Shown: piece by piece, positions 25,579 to 33,738 of the stretch
Numbering within the stretch: the stretch's first letter is position 1
Layout: the number at the start of each line of letters is the position of its first letter
Assembly: GCA_910575695.1 (NCBI GenBank)
Contig: CAJTGJ010000017.1
Location: 27,346-91,345, forward strand
Source of the DNA: Oscillospiraceae bacterium
GTDB lineage: Bacteria > Bacillota > Clostridia > Oscillospirales > Oscillospiraceae
Reading direction: 5' to 3'
Length of the DNA: 64,000 nucleotides
Position numbers and translations under genes: made by a program
The notes under the pieces: generated by a model
What the model saw: only the letters and a program-made list of their open reading frames with translations
The model's database searches: none
What the model was told of the DNA's origin: nothing

Positions 25579-27587
25579 TGAAACGCTCTAACCGTATCGG
25601 GAGCCGCATCTTCATCGGCCTGACCTTTCTGTTTTTGTATCTGCCTATTTTCCTGCTGATTATTTTTTCCTTCAACGCCGGGGATTCCAGCGCGGTCTGG
25701 AAGGGCTTTTCCCTGGACTGGTACGCCGCGCTGTTCCAGAACCGGCTGATTATGGAGAGCCTGTACACCACCCTGCTGGTATCCCTGCTGGCCACCGTGA
25801 TTTCCACAGCGGCGGGCACCTTTGCCGCCATCGGGCTGTACGCCCTGTCCAAGCGGAAGCGGGACGCCCTGCTGGTGGTCAACGATATCCCCATGATGAA
25901 CGCGGATATCGTCACCGGCGTGTCCCTGTGCCTGTTCTTTGTGGCGTTTTTCCAGGGCTGGGGCGCGTTTGCGAAATGGTTCAACGGCATCCAGCCTGTG
26001 GTGGAGCTGCCTGACCGGCTGGTGCTGGGCTTCACCACCATGCTGCTGGCCCACATCGCTTTCAACATCCCCTATGTGATTTTGAACGTGGCCCCCAGGC
26101 TGCGGCAGATGGACAAAAACCTGGTGGACGCCGCCCAGGACCTGGGCTGTACCTGGATGCAGGCGTTCTGGAAGGTGATCCTGCCGGAGATCAAGCCGGG
26201 CATCGTGTCCGGGGCGCTGATCGCCTTTACCATGTCCATCGACGATTTTGTGATTTCCTATTTCACCGCCGGGTCGTCCACCTCCACCCTGGCCATGCGG
26301 ATCTACTCCATGACCAAGAAGCGCATCACCCCGGAGATCAACGCGGTGTCCACCCTGCTGTTTTTGTCGGTGCTGGTGCTGCTGGTGCTGAACAACGTCC
26401 GGGAGGTGCGCCAGGAGCGTCGGGCCGCCAGCCAGGAGGCGCGGGAGCCGTCCCGCCTGGAGAAGCTCTCCTTCCGCTTCCAGCAGCCCGCCTTCCAGTG
26501 GGCGCGCCGGGGCGTGACGGCGGCGCTGGCCTGCGTCTTTATCGTGGTGGTGGCGCTGCTCACCGGGGCCACCAGCTCCCAGCCGGTGGTCAACGTGTGC
26601 AGCCTGGGGGAATATATCGACGAGGATTTGATTATCCAGTTTGAGGACGAGACGGGCATCCGGGTAAACTATCAGACCGCCGAAAGCAACGAGGCCATGT
26701 ACTCCCTGCTGAAAAGCGGCGGCGCGGACTACGATGTGATCGTCACCTCCGACTATATGATCGCCCAGCTTATGGAGGAGGGGATGCTGGAGGAGCTCGA
26801 CTACGGCCAGATCCCCAACTTTGAGCTCATTGACCAGCGGTTCCGGCATTTGTCCTACGATCCGGAAAACAGATACACCGTTCCCTACACCTGGGGCACC
26901 CTGGGCATCATCTACAACGCCAGCCTGGTGGACGGGGAGATCGACAGCTGGAGCGCGCTGTATGACGGCAAATACGCGGGCAATGTCCTGCTCATCAACA
27001 ACTCCCGGGACGCCCTGGGGGCGGCCCTGCTGTCCCTGGGCCATTCGGTGAACACCACCGACGAGGGGGAGATCCGGGAGGCGTTTGCCCTGATTTCCGG
27101 CGCCAGCCGCCGGGGCGTGTTCCAGGCCAAGGTGTCCGACCAGGTGTTCCAGAAGATGGAGGGCGGCAACGCCGCCATCGCCACCTACTACGCCGGGGAC
27201 TTCCTGTCCATGCTGGACAACCAGGCGGACGGGGTGGACCTGCGCTACGTGGTCCCGGAGGAGGGCGGCAACTGGTTTGTGGACGCCATGTGCGTCCTGC
27301 GGAACGCCCCCCACTATGAGGAGGCCCTGAAGTGGATCAACTTCATTGCCTCCACTGACGCCAATCTGGCCAACATGGATACCATTTGGTATGCCTCCCC
27401 CAACACTGAGGCGCTGGAGCGGTACCCCGCCTACTACGAGGAGCTGTACGGCGAGGAGCTTGACCCAGAGCTGTATGAGATCATGGCCGCGCCGCCAGAG
27501 GTGCTGGAGCGGTGCGAGATGTATACCGTGCTCCCCCCGGCCACCCGGACGCTGTACAATGACCTTTGGATTCAGCTTGGCACATGA
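25578..27587 (+). CDS. potCD: PotC-PotD fusion: permease plus polyamine-binding domain
   Basis: A 669-residue fusion of two transporter subunits normally made separately. Residues 1-265 are a PotC permease with six TM segments and the coupling loop VDAAQDLGCTWMQAFWKVILPE. A basic linker follows (REVRQERRAASQEAREPSRLE), then a seventh TM near residues 310-330 that carries the rest outside. The last 340 residues are PotD: VCSLGEYIDEDLIIQFEDET, ESNEAMYSLLKSG, VPYTWGTLGIIYN. The binding domain is thus tethered to its own permease, so each transporter would have two. Start is set by the TAATG overlap. Confidence 0.95.
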   Translation: MKRSNRIGSRIFIGLTFLFLYLPIFLLIIFSFNAGDSSAVWKGFSLDWYAALFQNRLIMESLYTTLLVSLLATVISTAAGTFAAIGLYALSKRKRDALLVVNDIPMMNADIVTGVSLCLFFVAFFQGWGAFAKWFNGIQPVVELPDRLVLGFTTMLLAHIAFNIPYVILNVAPRLRQMDKNLVDAAQDLGCTWMQAFWKVILPEIKPGIVSGALIAFTMSIDDFVISYFTAGSSTSTLAMRIYSMTKKRITPEINAVSTLLFLSVLVLLVLNNVREVRQERRAASQEAREPSRLEKLSFRFQQPAFQWARRGVTAALACVFIVVVALLTGATSSQPVVNVCSLGEYIDEDLIIQFEDETGIRVNYQTAESNEAMYSLLKSGGADYDVIVTSDYMIAQLMEEGMLEELDYGQIPNFELIDQRFRHLSYDPENRYTVPYTWGTLGIIYNASLVDGEIDSWSALYDGKYAGNVLLINNSRDALGAALLSLGHSVNTTDEGEIREAFALISGASRRGVFQAKVSDQVFQKMEGGNAAIATYYAGDFLSMLDNQADGVDLRYVVPEEGGNWFVDAMCVLRNAPHYEEALKWINFIASTDANLANMDTIWYASPNTEALERYPAYYEELYGEELDPELYEIMAAPPEVLERCEMYTVLPPATRTLYNDLWIQLGT

Positions 27588-27597
27588 ACACGAACGC

Positions 27598-27631
27598 AGG
27601 AGGCGCGCCCTGGGCGTGCCTCCTGTTTTCT
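27598..27631 (+). terminator. Terminator of the pot operon
   Basis: AGGAGGCGCGCC / GGCGTGCCTCCT, one G-T pair, followed by GTTTTC, 10 nt after the potCD stop. Confidence 0.85.
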
Positions 27632-27909
27632 GCGGAGCTTTTAAAAATCATATGCCGGGAAAATCAATGTTCACCGGGCAGGACGCCATGTACGCCCCGA
27701 CTGATTTTTGCCAGAAAATGTTTGTTAAAAATATGACAGGTCCTCTTTACAGACTGGTTTGGATATGATAAAGTAGCTGTGAATGAGTACCACACAGGCT
27801 TGCCCCAATTCAGGCCCCAGCCTCCGCCCCGGAAAAGGGGGCGGACGAAACGCTCATGAAAACAGTCCGGACAGCAGATACTAGAGTCACCGCAGGGGCC
27901 GCGAAGCGG
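27632..27909. other. Intergenic stretch without a recognised gene
   Basis: AT-richer than its surroundings up to 27780, then GC-rich. It contains a short hairpin GGGCCGC-GAA-GCGGCCC at 27896-27912 running into the dispersed repeat. TTTACA and TATGAT occur at 27746 and 27764 but only 12 bp apart, so no promoter is claimed. Confidence 0.5.
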
Positions 27910-28011
27910 CCCGCAGTAGACTTCACAGGCAAAACACAGCCCATTAAATCGGGCTGGCGGGCAAAGCCCGCCTTGAACATCGGGTGCCGGTGTTCAAGTG
28001 TTTTGACTATA
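27910..28011 (+). repeat. Dispersed 102-bp hairpin repeat, copy 1
   Basis: Aligns without gaps to 51804-51905 with 14 differences (about 86 percent identity). Three hairpins: AGCCC/GGGCT (27938-27955), GGCGGGC/GCCCGCC (27956-27972) and TTGAACA/TGTTCAA (27973-27997). In the third, C27978-G27992 is replaced by A-T in copy 2, a compensatory change. It lies upstream of the lipoprotein gene at 28153 in the same orientation. Confidence 0.85.
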
Positions 28012-28152
28012 GCAGCCCGGGCCGTTTCATTGACCGCTGTACCGGTCTGAACTGCGCCCTTGTCTGCGATGGTGTATTTTTTTCCCAAAATAACCTTCCG
28101 CGGGCCATGGATGCCATTGAGGCAGGCCGGCCAAAAAAGGAGGAATCGTCCC

Positions 28153-29280
28153 ATGAAACCAAAACGGACCCTTGCGCTTCTGCTCTGCGCGGCGCTTCTG
28201 CTCACGGCCCTGTCCGCCTGCGGCGCCACCGTGGTGGTGGTGGAGGGCGGCGGGAACGCAGGGACCCCCACTGGCGCGCCGGACCCCGCCGGTGAGCCCG
28301 GCCCCACCCAGGAGCCGGAACCCACCCAGGAGCCGGACGGCCAGCCCGGCGGTGAAACCACCGCCGTCAAGACCGGGCTGGCGGTGCTCCCCAGCCTGAG
28401 CGCCAGCGCCAGCGCTTCCGGCGAGGGCGACGGCGCCGCCCAGGCCGACATCCTCCTGGTGGCGGTCACGGTGGACGACGACGGCGTCATTGACAGCTGC
28501 ATCATCGACTCTATCCAGGCCAAGATCGGCTTCAACGCCCAGGGCGCTCTGACCCCCCCCCTGGACACCACCTTCGCCACCAAGCTGGAGCTGGGCGACG
28601 ACTACGGGATGCGGGCCGCCAGCCCCATCGGCAAGGAGTGGAACGAGCAGGCCAACACCCTGGCGGGCTACGTAGCAGGCAAAACCGCGGACGAGCTGAA
28701 GGGCATCGCCCTGGATGACAGCGGCCACGCCGTGGACGAGCCGGACCTGACGGCCTCCGTCACCATCGGCATCAGCGACCTGCTGGAGGGCGTGGAGGCC
28801 GCTGTGGCCAACGCCGCCCATCTGGGCGCCTCCAAGGGGGACAAGCTGGGGCTGGCCGCAGAGACCAACATGGCGTCCAGCAAGGACGCCTCCAGCGAGG
28901 AGGAGGGGCTGGCCCAGGCCTATGCCACCTTCGCCGTCACCACCACCGGCGGCGGCGTCATCACCAGCTGCCTCATTGACGCCCTCCAGGCCAACGTCAG
29001 CTTCGACACCGCCGGACAGATCACCACCGATTTGGCCTCCGTCCCCAAGACCAAGAACCAGCTGGGGGACGATTACGGCATGGTAGCTGCCAGCTCCATC
29101 GGCAAGGAGTGGTATGAGCAGGCCGCGGGCTTCTGCCAGTATGTCACCGGCAAGAGCGCGGACGATGTGGCCGGGCTGGCGGTGAACGGGGAGGGCAAGG
29201 CGGCCGACGCCGACCTGGCCGCCGCCGTCACCCTGAGCCTGGGGGATTTCCAGGCAGTCGTGGAAAAAGCCGCGAAGTGA
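28153..29280 (+). CDS. lipoprotein with two repeats of an unrecognised domain
   Basis: A 375-residue secreted lipoprotein (lipobox LSAC, Cys23) with a Pro/Gly/Glu-rich linker to about residue 72. Two copies of a domain of about 145 residues follow (about 74-222 and 231-375); each has CxIDxxQAxxxFxxxG, LGDDYGM, the block IGKEW[NY]EQA and a closing helix. Related duplicated-domain proteins are, to my knowledge, common in Clostridia but uncharacterised. It is the first gene of the ApbE-RnfCDG operon, so a role at the outer membrane face in electron transfer is plausible, but no redox-cofactor motif is seen. AAGGAGG precedes ATG 28153. Confidence 0.8.
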   Translation: MKPKRTLALLLCAALLLTALSACGATVVVVEGGGNAGTPTGAPDPAGEPGPTQEPEPTQEPDGQPGGETTAVKTGLAVLPSLSASASASGEGDGAAQADILLVAVTVDDDGVIDSCIIDSIQAKIGFNAQGALTPPLDTTFATKLELGDDYGMRAASPIGKEWNEQANTLAGYVAGKTADELKGIALDDSGHAVDEPDLTASVTIGISDLLEGVEAAVANAAHLGASKGDKLGLAAETNMASSKDASSEEEGLAQAYATFAVTTTGGGVITSCLIDALQANVSFDTAGQITTDLASVPKTKNQLGDDYGMVAASSIGKEWYEQAAGFCQYVTGKSADDVAGLAVNGEGKAADADLAAAVTLSLGDFQAVVEKAAK

Positions 29281-29299
29281 ACCGGCACAGCGAGGCGGT

Positions 29300-30340
29300 A
29301 TGGGCATGAAAGAAAGAATTGTATCACTTGCGCTGGGACTGGCGCTCCTGCTGAGCGGCTGCGCCGCCCCCGCCGACCTGGCCGCCGGGCCGGAGCTGGC
29401 CCGGTATGAGGCCAGCTTTTTGACCCTGTTTGACACGGTGACCTCCATCGTGGGCTATGCCGGGACGGAGGAGGCCTTTCAGGCCGAGGTCCAGGAGTTC
29501 CACGACGCGCTGGAGGAGTATCACAAGCTGTTTGACGCCTACAACGAATACGCCGGGATGAACAACATCAAGACCATCAACGACAGCGCCGGGGAAGAGG
29601 CCGTCCCGGTGGACGGGCGCATCATCGACCTGCTGCTGTTCTGCCGGGAGCTGGAGCGGCTCACGGACGGACGGGTGGACGTGACGATGGGAAGCGTGCT
29701 GTCCCTGTGGCACGACGCCCGGGAGCGGGGCATCAACGACCCGGAACACGCCGCCCTCCCCGACGGGGACGCCCTGCGCGCCGCCGCACAGCACACCGGA
29801 TTCGATCTGCTGGAAATTGACGAGGAGGCGTCCACCGTCCGCCTCACCGACCCGGAGGCCCGCCTGGACGTGGGGGCGGTGGCCAAGGGCTACGCCGTGG
29901 AGCAGGTCTGCCGGCAATCCCCCGCCGGGCTGCTGGTGAGCGTGGGCGGCAACGTCCGGGCCACCGGGCCCAAGCCCGACGGCCCCTGGGTGGTGGGCAT
30001 ACAGGACCCGGACGGCGGCGAGAGCTACCTCCACACAGTTTACGTGGAGGACGCCGCCGTGGTCAGCAGCGGCGACTACCAGCGCTATTATACCGTGGAC
30101 GGGGTGCGCTGGCACCATATCATCGACCCGGATACCCTCTATCCCGCGAAATATTGGCGGGCCGTCACCGTTTTGTGCGCCGATTCCGGCCTGGCCGACG
30201 GCCTGTCCACCGCTCTGTTCCTCCTGCCCCGGGAGGAGGGGGCCGCTTTGGCCCGGAGCTGCGGGGCCGAGGCCATGTGGGTGGCGCTTGATGGCGCCCT
30301 GTTTTACACGGACGGCTTCCTGGAGGCCGTCCGGACCTGA
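29300..30340 (+). CDS. apbE: FAD:protein FMN transferase lipoprotein
   Basis: A 346-residue ApbE. Lipobox LSGC near residue 21, then LFDTVTSIVGYAGT, the family block RLDVGAVAKGYAVEQV, VSVGGNVRATGPKPDG and WHHIIDPDTLYPA. ApbE attaches FMN through a phosphoester bond to Thr in Dxx(S/T)GA(T/S) sites; RnfD and RnfG encoded just downstream both have such a site. Starts at 29300 or 29306 are possible (both ATG, GAGG upstream). Confidence 0.95.
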   Translation: MGMKERIVSLALGLALLLSGCAAPADLAAGPELARYEASFLTLFDTVTSIVGYAGTEEAFQAEVQEFHDALEEYHKLFDAYNEYAGMNNIKTINDSAGEEAVPVDGRIIDLLLFCRELERLTDGRVDVTMGSVLSLWHDARERGINDPEHAALPDGDALRAAAQHTGFDLLEIDEEASTVRLTDPEARLDVGAVAKGYAVEQVCRQSPAGLLVSVGGNVRATGPKPDGPWVVGIQDPDGGESYLHTVYVEDAAVVSSGDYQRYYTVDGVRWHHIIDPDTLYPAKYWRAVTVLCADSGLADGLSTALFLLPREEGAALARSCGAEAMWVALDGALFYTDGFLEAVRT

Positions 30341-30374
30341 CCCATACTTCTCCGATTAAGAGGTGATGTGTGTG

Positions 30375-31682
30375 ATGAAATTACCGTTTTTCGGCGGCGT
30401 CCACCCGGACGGACATAAGGGCCTGAGCGCCGCCGCCCCCCTTGCCGCCATGCCGCCCCCCGCCCGGGTGGCGATCCCCCTGCGCCAGCACATCGGCGCG
30501 CCCTGCAAGCCGCTGGTAAAGGCGGGGGACGCCGTGCGCATGGGCCAGAAGATCGGCGACGGCGAGGGCCTGTGCGTCCCGGTCCACGCGTCGGTGTCCG
30601 GCGTGGTGGAGGCTATTGAGGACCGCCCCCATCCCGGCGGGGGGCTGTGCCTGTCGGTGGTGATCAAAAATGATTTCCGGGACACCCCCGACCCGGCCAT
30701 GAAGCCCCGGCCCAATCCGGAAAAGCTCAGCCCCGAGGAGCTGATCGGCATCATCCACCAGGCGGGACTGGTGGGCATGGGGGGCGCGGCCTTCCCCACC
30801 GACGTGAAGTCCCAGACCTGCGTGGGCCATGTGGACACCGTAATCCTCAACGCCTGCGAGTGCGAGCCCTATATCACCGCAGACGATATGCTGATGCGCA
30901 CCCGGCCCGGGGATGTGCTCCGGGGTCTGGCTGTTTTCATGCGCATCCTGGCCCCCGGGGAGACGGTGGCGGCGGTGGAGGACAACAAGCCCCAGGCCGT
31001 CGAGGCTTTGAAACAGCAGCTCCCCAAGACGCCGGGGATCCGGCTGAAGGTACTGCCCACCCGCTACCCCCAGGGGGCGGAAAAGCAGCTGATCCAGGCT
31101 GTCACAGGCCGTCAGGCGCCCTCCGGCGGACTGCCCCGTGACGTGGGCTGCGCCGTGTTCAACGCCGCCAGCGCCGCCGCCGTGTGCCGCGCCGTCTACG
31201 AGGGCGTCAGCGTGTACGAGCGCATCGTCACCGTCACCGGGGAAGGGGTGAAACAGCCCCGGAACCTGATTGTCCGGGTGGGGACCTCCTTTCAGGAGGT
31301 CATCGACGCCGCCGGAGGGCTGACGGACGACGTGTGGAAGGTGCTGTCCGGCGGGCCCATGATGGGCATCGCCCAGAGCAGCCTGTCCGTCCCGGTCACC
31401 AAGGCCACCAACGCGGTTTTGTGCCTGTCCAACGCCCAGAACGGGGAGAGCGGGCGCCCCGTATGCATCCGGTGCGGCAAATGCGTGGAGGCGTGCCCCA
31501 TGCGGCTGGAGCCGCTGTATCTGTACCGCTTTTCCAATGCGGGCAATCTGGACGCCCTGAAGCGGCTCAGCCTGATGGACTGCATTGAGTGCGGCTGCTG
31601 TGCCTACACCTGCCCCGGCAAGGTCCCCCTGGTGACGGGCATCCGCAAGGGCAAGCGGGCGCTGAAGGAGGGAGCGAAATGA
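30375..31682 (+). CDS. rnfC: RnfC-like electron transport subunit
   Basis: A 435-residue RnfC. N-terminal barrel-sandwich part (HIGAPCKPLVKAGDAVRMGQ), NADH/FMN-binding region (GLVGMGGAAFPTDVK, NACECEPYITADD), SLBB region and two [4Fe-4S] motifs, CIRCGKCVEACPM and CIECGCCAYTCPGK. In Rnf complexes RnfC takes electrons from RnfB. No rnfB is encoded here. Four start codons cluster at 30363-30375; ATG 30375 is 9 nt from AGAGGTG. Overlaps rnfD by ATGA. Confidence 0.95.
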   Translation: MKLPFFGGVHPDGHKGLSAAAPLAAMPPPARVAIPLRQHIGAPCKPLVKAGDAVRMGQKIGDGEGLCVPVHASVSGVVEAIEDRPHPGGGLCLSVVIKNDFRDTPDPAMKPRPNPEKLSPEELIGIIHQAGLVGMGGAAFPTDVKSQTCVGHVDTVILNACECEPYITADDMLMRTRPGDVLRGLAVFMRILAPGETVAAVEDNKPQAVEALKQQLPKTPGIRLKVLPTRYPQGAEKQLIQAVTGRQAPSGGLPRDVGCAVFNAASAAAVCRAVYEGVSVYERIVTVTGEGVKQPRNLIVRVGTSFQEVIDAAGGLTDDVWKVLSGGPMMGIAQSSLSVPVTKATNAVLCLSNAQNGESGRPVCIRCGKCVEACPMRLEPLYLYRFSNAGNLDALKRLSLMDCIECGCCAYTCPGKVPLVTGIRKGKRALKEGAK

Positions 31683-32653
31683 ATCTGACTGTCAGCCCGT
31701 CCCCCCACATCCGGGGGAAGGACACCGTCTCCCGGCTGATGCTGGATGTGGTGATCGCCCTGCTTCCCGCGCTGGCGGCGGGGTTCCTCATCCACGGCCT
31801 CCGGGCGGCGGCGGTGACGGCGGTGTCCGTCCTGTCCGCCCTGGCGGGTGAGTGGCTGCTGGGCCTGCTCCCGCACCGCCGCGTCACCCTGCCCGACGGC
31901 TCCGCTTTGGTCACCGGGCTGCTGCTGGCCATGACCCTGCCCGCCAGCGTGCCCTATTATATCCCCATCATCGGCGGGCTGTTTGCCACAGTGGTGGTGA
32001 AGGGCCTGTGCGGCGGCATCGGACAGAACACCTTTAACCCCGCCCTGAGCGCCCGGGCCCTGCTGATGCTGCTGTTCCCGGTGTGGCTGACCCGCTTCCC
32101 CGCGCCGGACGCCAGCCTGCCCCTGGGCGGCATCCGCGCCGCGGACGTGGTGGCCGGGGCCACCCCGCTCCACCATATGCAGATGCCCGCCCTGCCGGAG
32201 CTGTCCCTGGCTGACGCCTTCCTGGGCCGCATGGGGGGCTGTATCGGCGAGACGTCCGCCCTGGCCCTGCTCGTTGGCGGCGCTTATCTGGTGTACCGCA
32301 GGGTCATCAGCATCCGCATACCCGCCGCCTATCTGGCCAGCGTGGCGGTGCTCACCCTGATCTTCCCCAAGGGGGATGACCCCCTGCTGTGGATGGCCTA
32401 CAGCCTGCTCAGCGGCGGCGTGGTGCTGGGGGCCGTCTTCATGGCCACCGACTACGCCACCTCCCCCGTGGGGCCCGCCGCGCGGCTGGCCTACGGCGCG
32501 GGCTGCGGCGCGCTCACCGTGGTGTTCCGCTATACGGGGCTGTTCCCGGAGGGGGTCACCTACGCGATTCTGATTATGAACGCCGGGGCCTGGCTGCTTG
32601 ACCGCTGGCTGACGCCCACGGTGTACGGCAAGGCAAAGGAGGCGGCGGAATGA
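31679..32653 (+). CDS. rnfD: RnfD-like membrane subunit with covalent-FMN site
   Basis: A 324-residue RnfD with about nine hydrophobic segments. The flavinylation motif is DVVAGATP with Thr162, fitting the ApbE consensus Dxx(S/T/A)GAT. GGIGQNTFNPALSARALL and VFMATDYATSPVGP are family blocks. Start ATG 31679 overlaps the rnfC stop (ATGA), and its stop overlaps rnfG, so the three are coupled. Confidence 0.95.
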   Translation: MNLTVSPSPHIRGKDTVSRLMLDVVIALLPALAAGFLIHGLRAAAVTAVSVLSALAGEWLLGLLPHRRVTLPDGSALVTGLLLAMTLPASVPYYIPIIGGLFATVVVKGLCGGIGQNTFNPALSARALLMLLFPVWLTRFPAPDASLPLGGIRAADVVAGATPLHHMQMPALPELSLADAFLGRMGGCIGETSALALLVGGAYLVYRRVISIRIPAAYLASVAVLTLIFPKGDDPLLWMAYSLLSGGVVLGAVFMATDYATSPVGPAARLAYGAGCGALTVVFRYTGLFPEGVTYAILIMNAGAWLLDRWLTPTVYGKAKEAAE

Positions 32654-33198
32654 AACAGAAGCATTTGCTGGCCCCCGTCACAGCCATCGCGGCGGCGGCG
32701 GTAATTTTGCTGGCGGTCTCCCTGGGCACAAAGGGGATGGCCGCGGACCGGGCGGAGGCGGACCGTATCGAAATCATGAGCTATATGCTCCCCACCCGGC
32801 CCGCGTCCTTTGAGGAGGAGCCCTATGACGGCGGGGACGAGAGCATCCGCCGGGTATACAAGGCGGACGGCGGCTATGTTATCGAGGCAGAAGCCTCCGG
32901 CTACGCCGGGCCGATGGTGCTCTGGGTGGGCGTCACCGACGGGGGAGAGGTGTCCGGCGTGACGGTGCGCCGGCACAGCGAGACCCCCGGCCTGGGGCGG
33001 CGCGTCCAGACCATGGACGGCTATCCCTTCCTGGCCCAGTTTCTCCACACCGGCGGGGAGGCCGCTGTGGGCGAGGACATCGACGGCCTCACCGGGGCCA
33101 CGGTCACCAGCAAGGCGGTCGCCCGGGCGGTCAATTCCGCCGCCGCCGTGGTCACCGGCGCGGATACCTCCTCCGGCGCTACGGAATGGGGTGGTTGA
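32650..33198 (+). CDS. rnfG: RnfG-like FMN-carrying subunit
   Basis: A 182-residue RnfG with one N-terminal TM (about residues 7-26) and an extracytoplasmic FMN-binding domain. The flavinylation site DGLTGATVTS has Thr151 and matches Dxx(S/T)GAT exactly; VRRHSETPGLGRRVQ is the second family block. Together with RnfD it offers two covalent flavins for ApbE. Confidence 0.95.
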   Translation: MKQKHLLAPVTAIAAAAVILLAVSLGTKGMAADRAEADRIEIMSYMLPTRPASFEEEPYDGGDESIRRVYKADGGYVIEAEASGYAGPMVLWVGVTDGGEVSGVTVRRHSETPGLGRRVQTMDGYPFLAQFLHTGGEAAVGEDIDGLTGATVTSKAVARAVNSAAAVVTGADTSSGATEWGG

Positions 33199-33199
33199 T

Positions 33200-33634
33200 A
33201 TGAGGGAACATCCGCTGAAGCTGAATATCATCCTGGCTGCGGTGGCGGGGGCGGCCTGTCTGGCCCTGTCCCTGGGCGGGGCCCTGGCCCCCGGTGCCAT
33301 CATGCCCAGGTTCGATTTGGTGATGATGCTGTCCATCAGCCTCATTGCCCTGACCATTGACGCCTACTGGGGGCCCAGGCGTCCCCGGCCCTGGTTCTGG
33401 ACGGCGGCGCTGGGCACGGCTGTGTTCACCCTCCTGCCCTGGTGCGCCGGGGTGGCGGGGGGCGTCGCGCCGGGGGTGCTGGGCCTGTCCGGCGGCACGG
33501 TGTTTACGGTGACGGCTGTGCTGTACGCCGCCGCCATGGAGCGGATCGCCACCGGGCCCAAGGCCCCGCTGGCCCCGGCGGGCACCGCCCTGATGATGTT
33601 TTTGGCGGGGCAGTGCCTGAGCGGCCTGCTGTAA
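33200..33634 (+). CDS. unrecognised membrane protein closing the Rnf-like operon
   Basis: A 144-residue hydrophobic protein with about five membrane segments (near residues 8-30, 39-56, 65-82, 100-118, 124-143). It begins 1 nt after rnfG with GGGGTGG as ribosome-binding site. It occupies the place of RnfE/RnfA in standard operons, but those are about 200 residues with six TM segments and conserved Cys in the membrane; this protein has three Cys (in AACLAL, PWCAG and AGQCL) and no visible similarity. Function unknown; possibly a replacement membrane electron conduit or anchor. Confidence 0.75.
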   Translation: MREHPLKLNIILAAVAGAACLALSLGGALAPGAIMPRFDLVMMLSISLIALTIDAYWGPRRPRPWFWTAALGTAVFTLLPWCAGVAGGVAPGVLGLSGGTVFTVTAVLYAAAMERIATGPKAPLAPAGTALMMFLAGQCLSGLL

Positions 33635-33647
33635 TCTGGAAATCAGA

Positions 33648-33678
33648 CAGCGCCCGCCTTTTGAACAGGCGGGCGCTG
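33648..33678 (+). terminator. Hairpin ending the Rnf-like operon
   Basis: CAGCGCCCGCC / GGCGGGCGCTG, 11-bp stem, 14 nt after the last stop. No T-run, so termination may be inefficient or Rho-dependent. Confidence 0.55.
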
Positions 33679-33738
33679 CTGTGCACCCCTTGGAAGACAT
33701 TTGGAATGCCGCTGGAGCTGTTTTCTCCGCCGCGTCCC

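Noticed and set aside
27856..28050. 64-codon open frame through repeat copy 1
   Set aside because: The similar frame in copy 2 reflects the shared repeat; no initiation signal and hairpin-forming DNA.
30363..30372. Upstream GTG/ATG starts for rnfC
   Set aside because: They lie inside or directly against the Shine-Dalgarno AGAGGTG; ATG 30375 has proper spacing.
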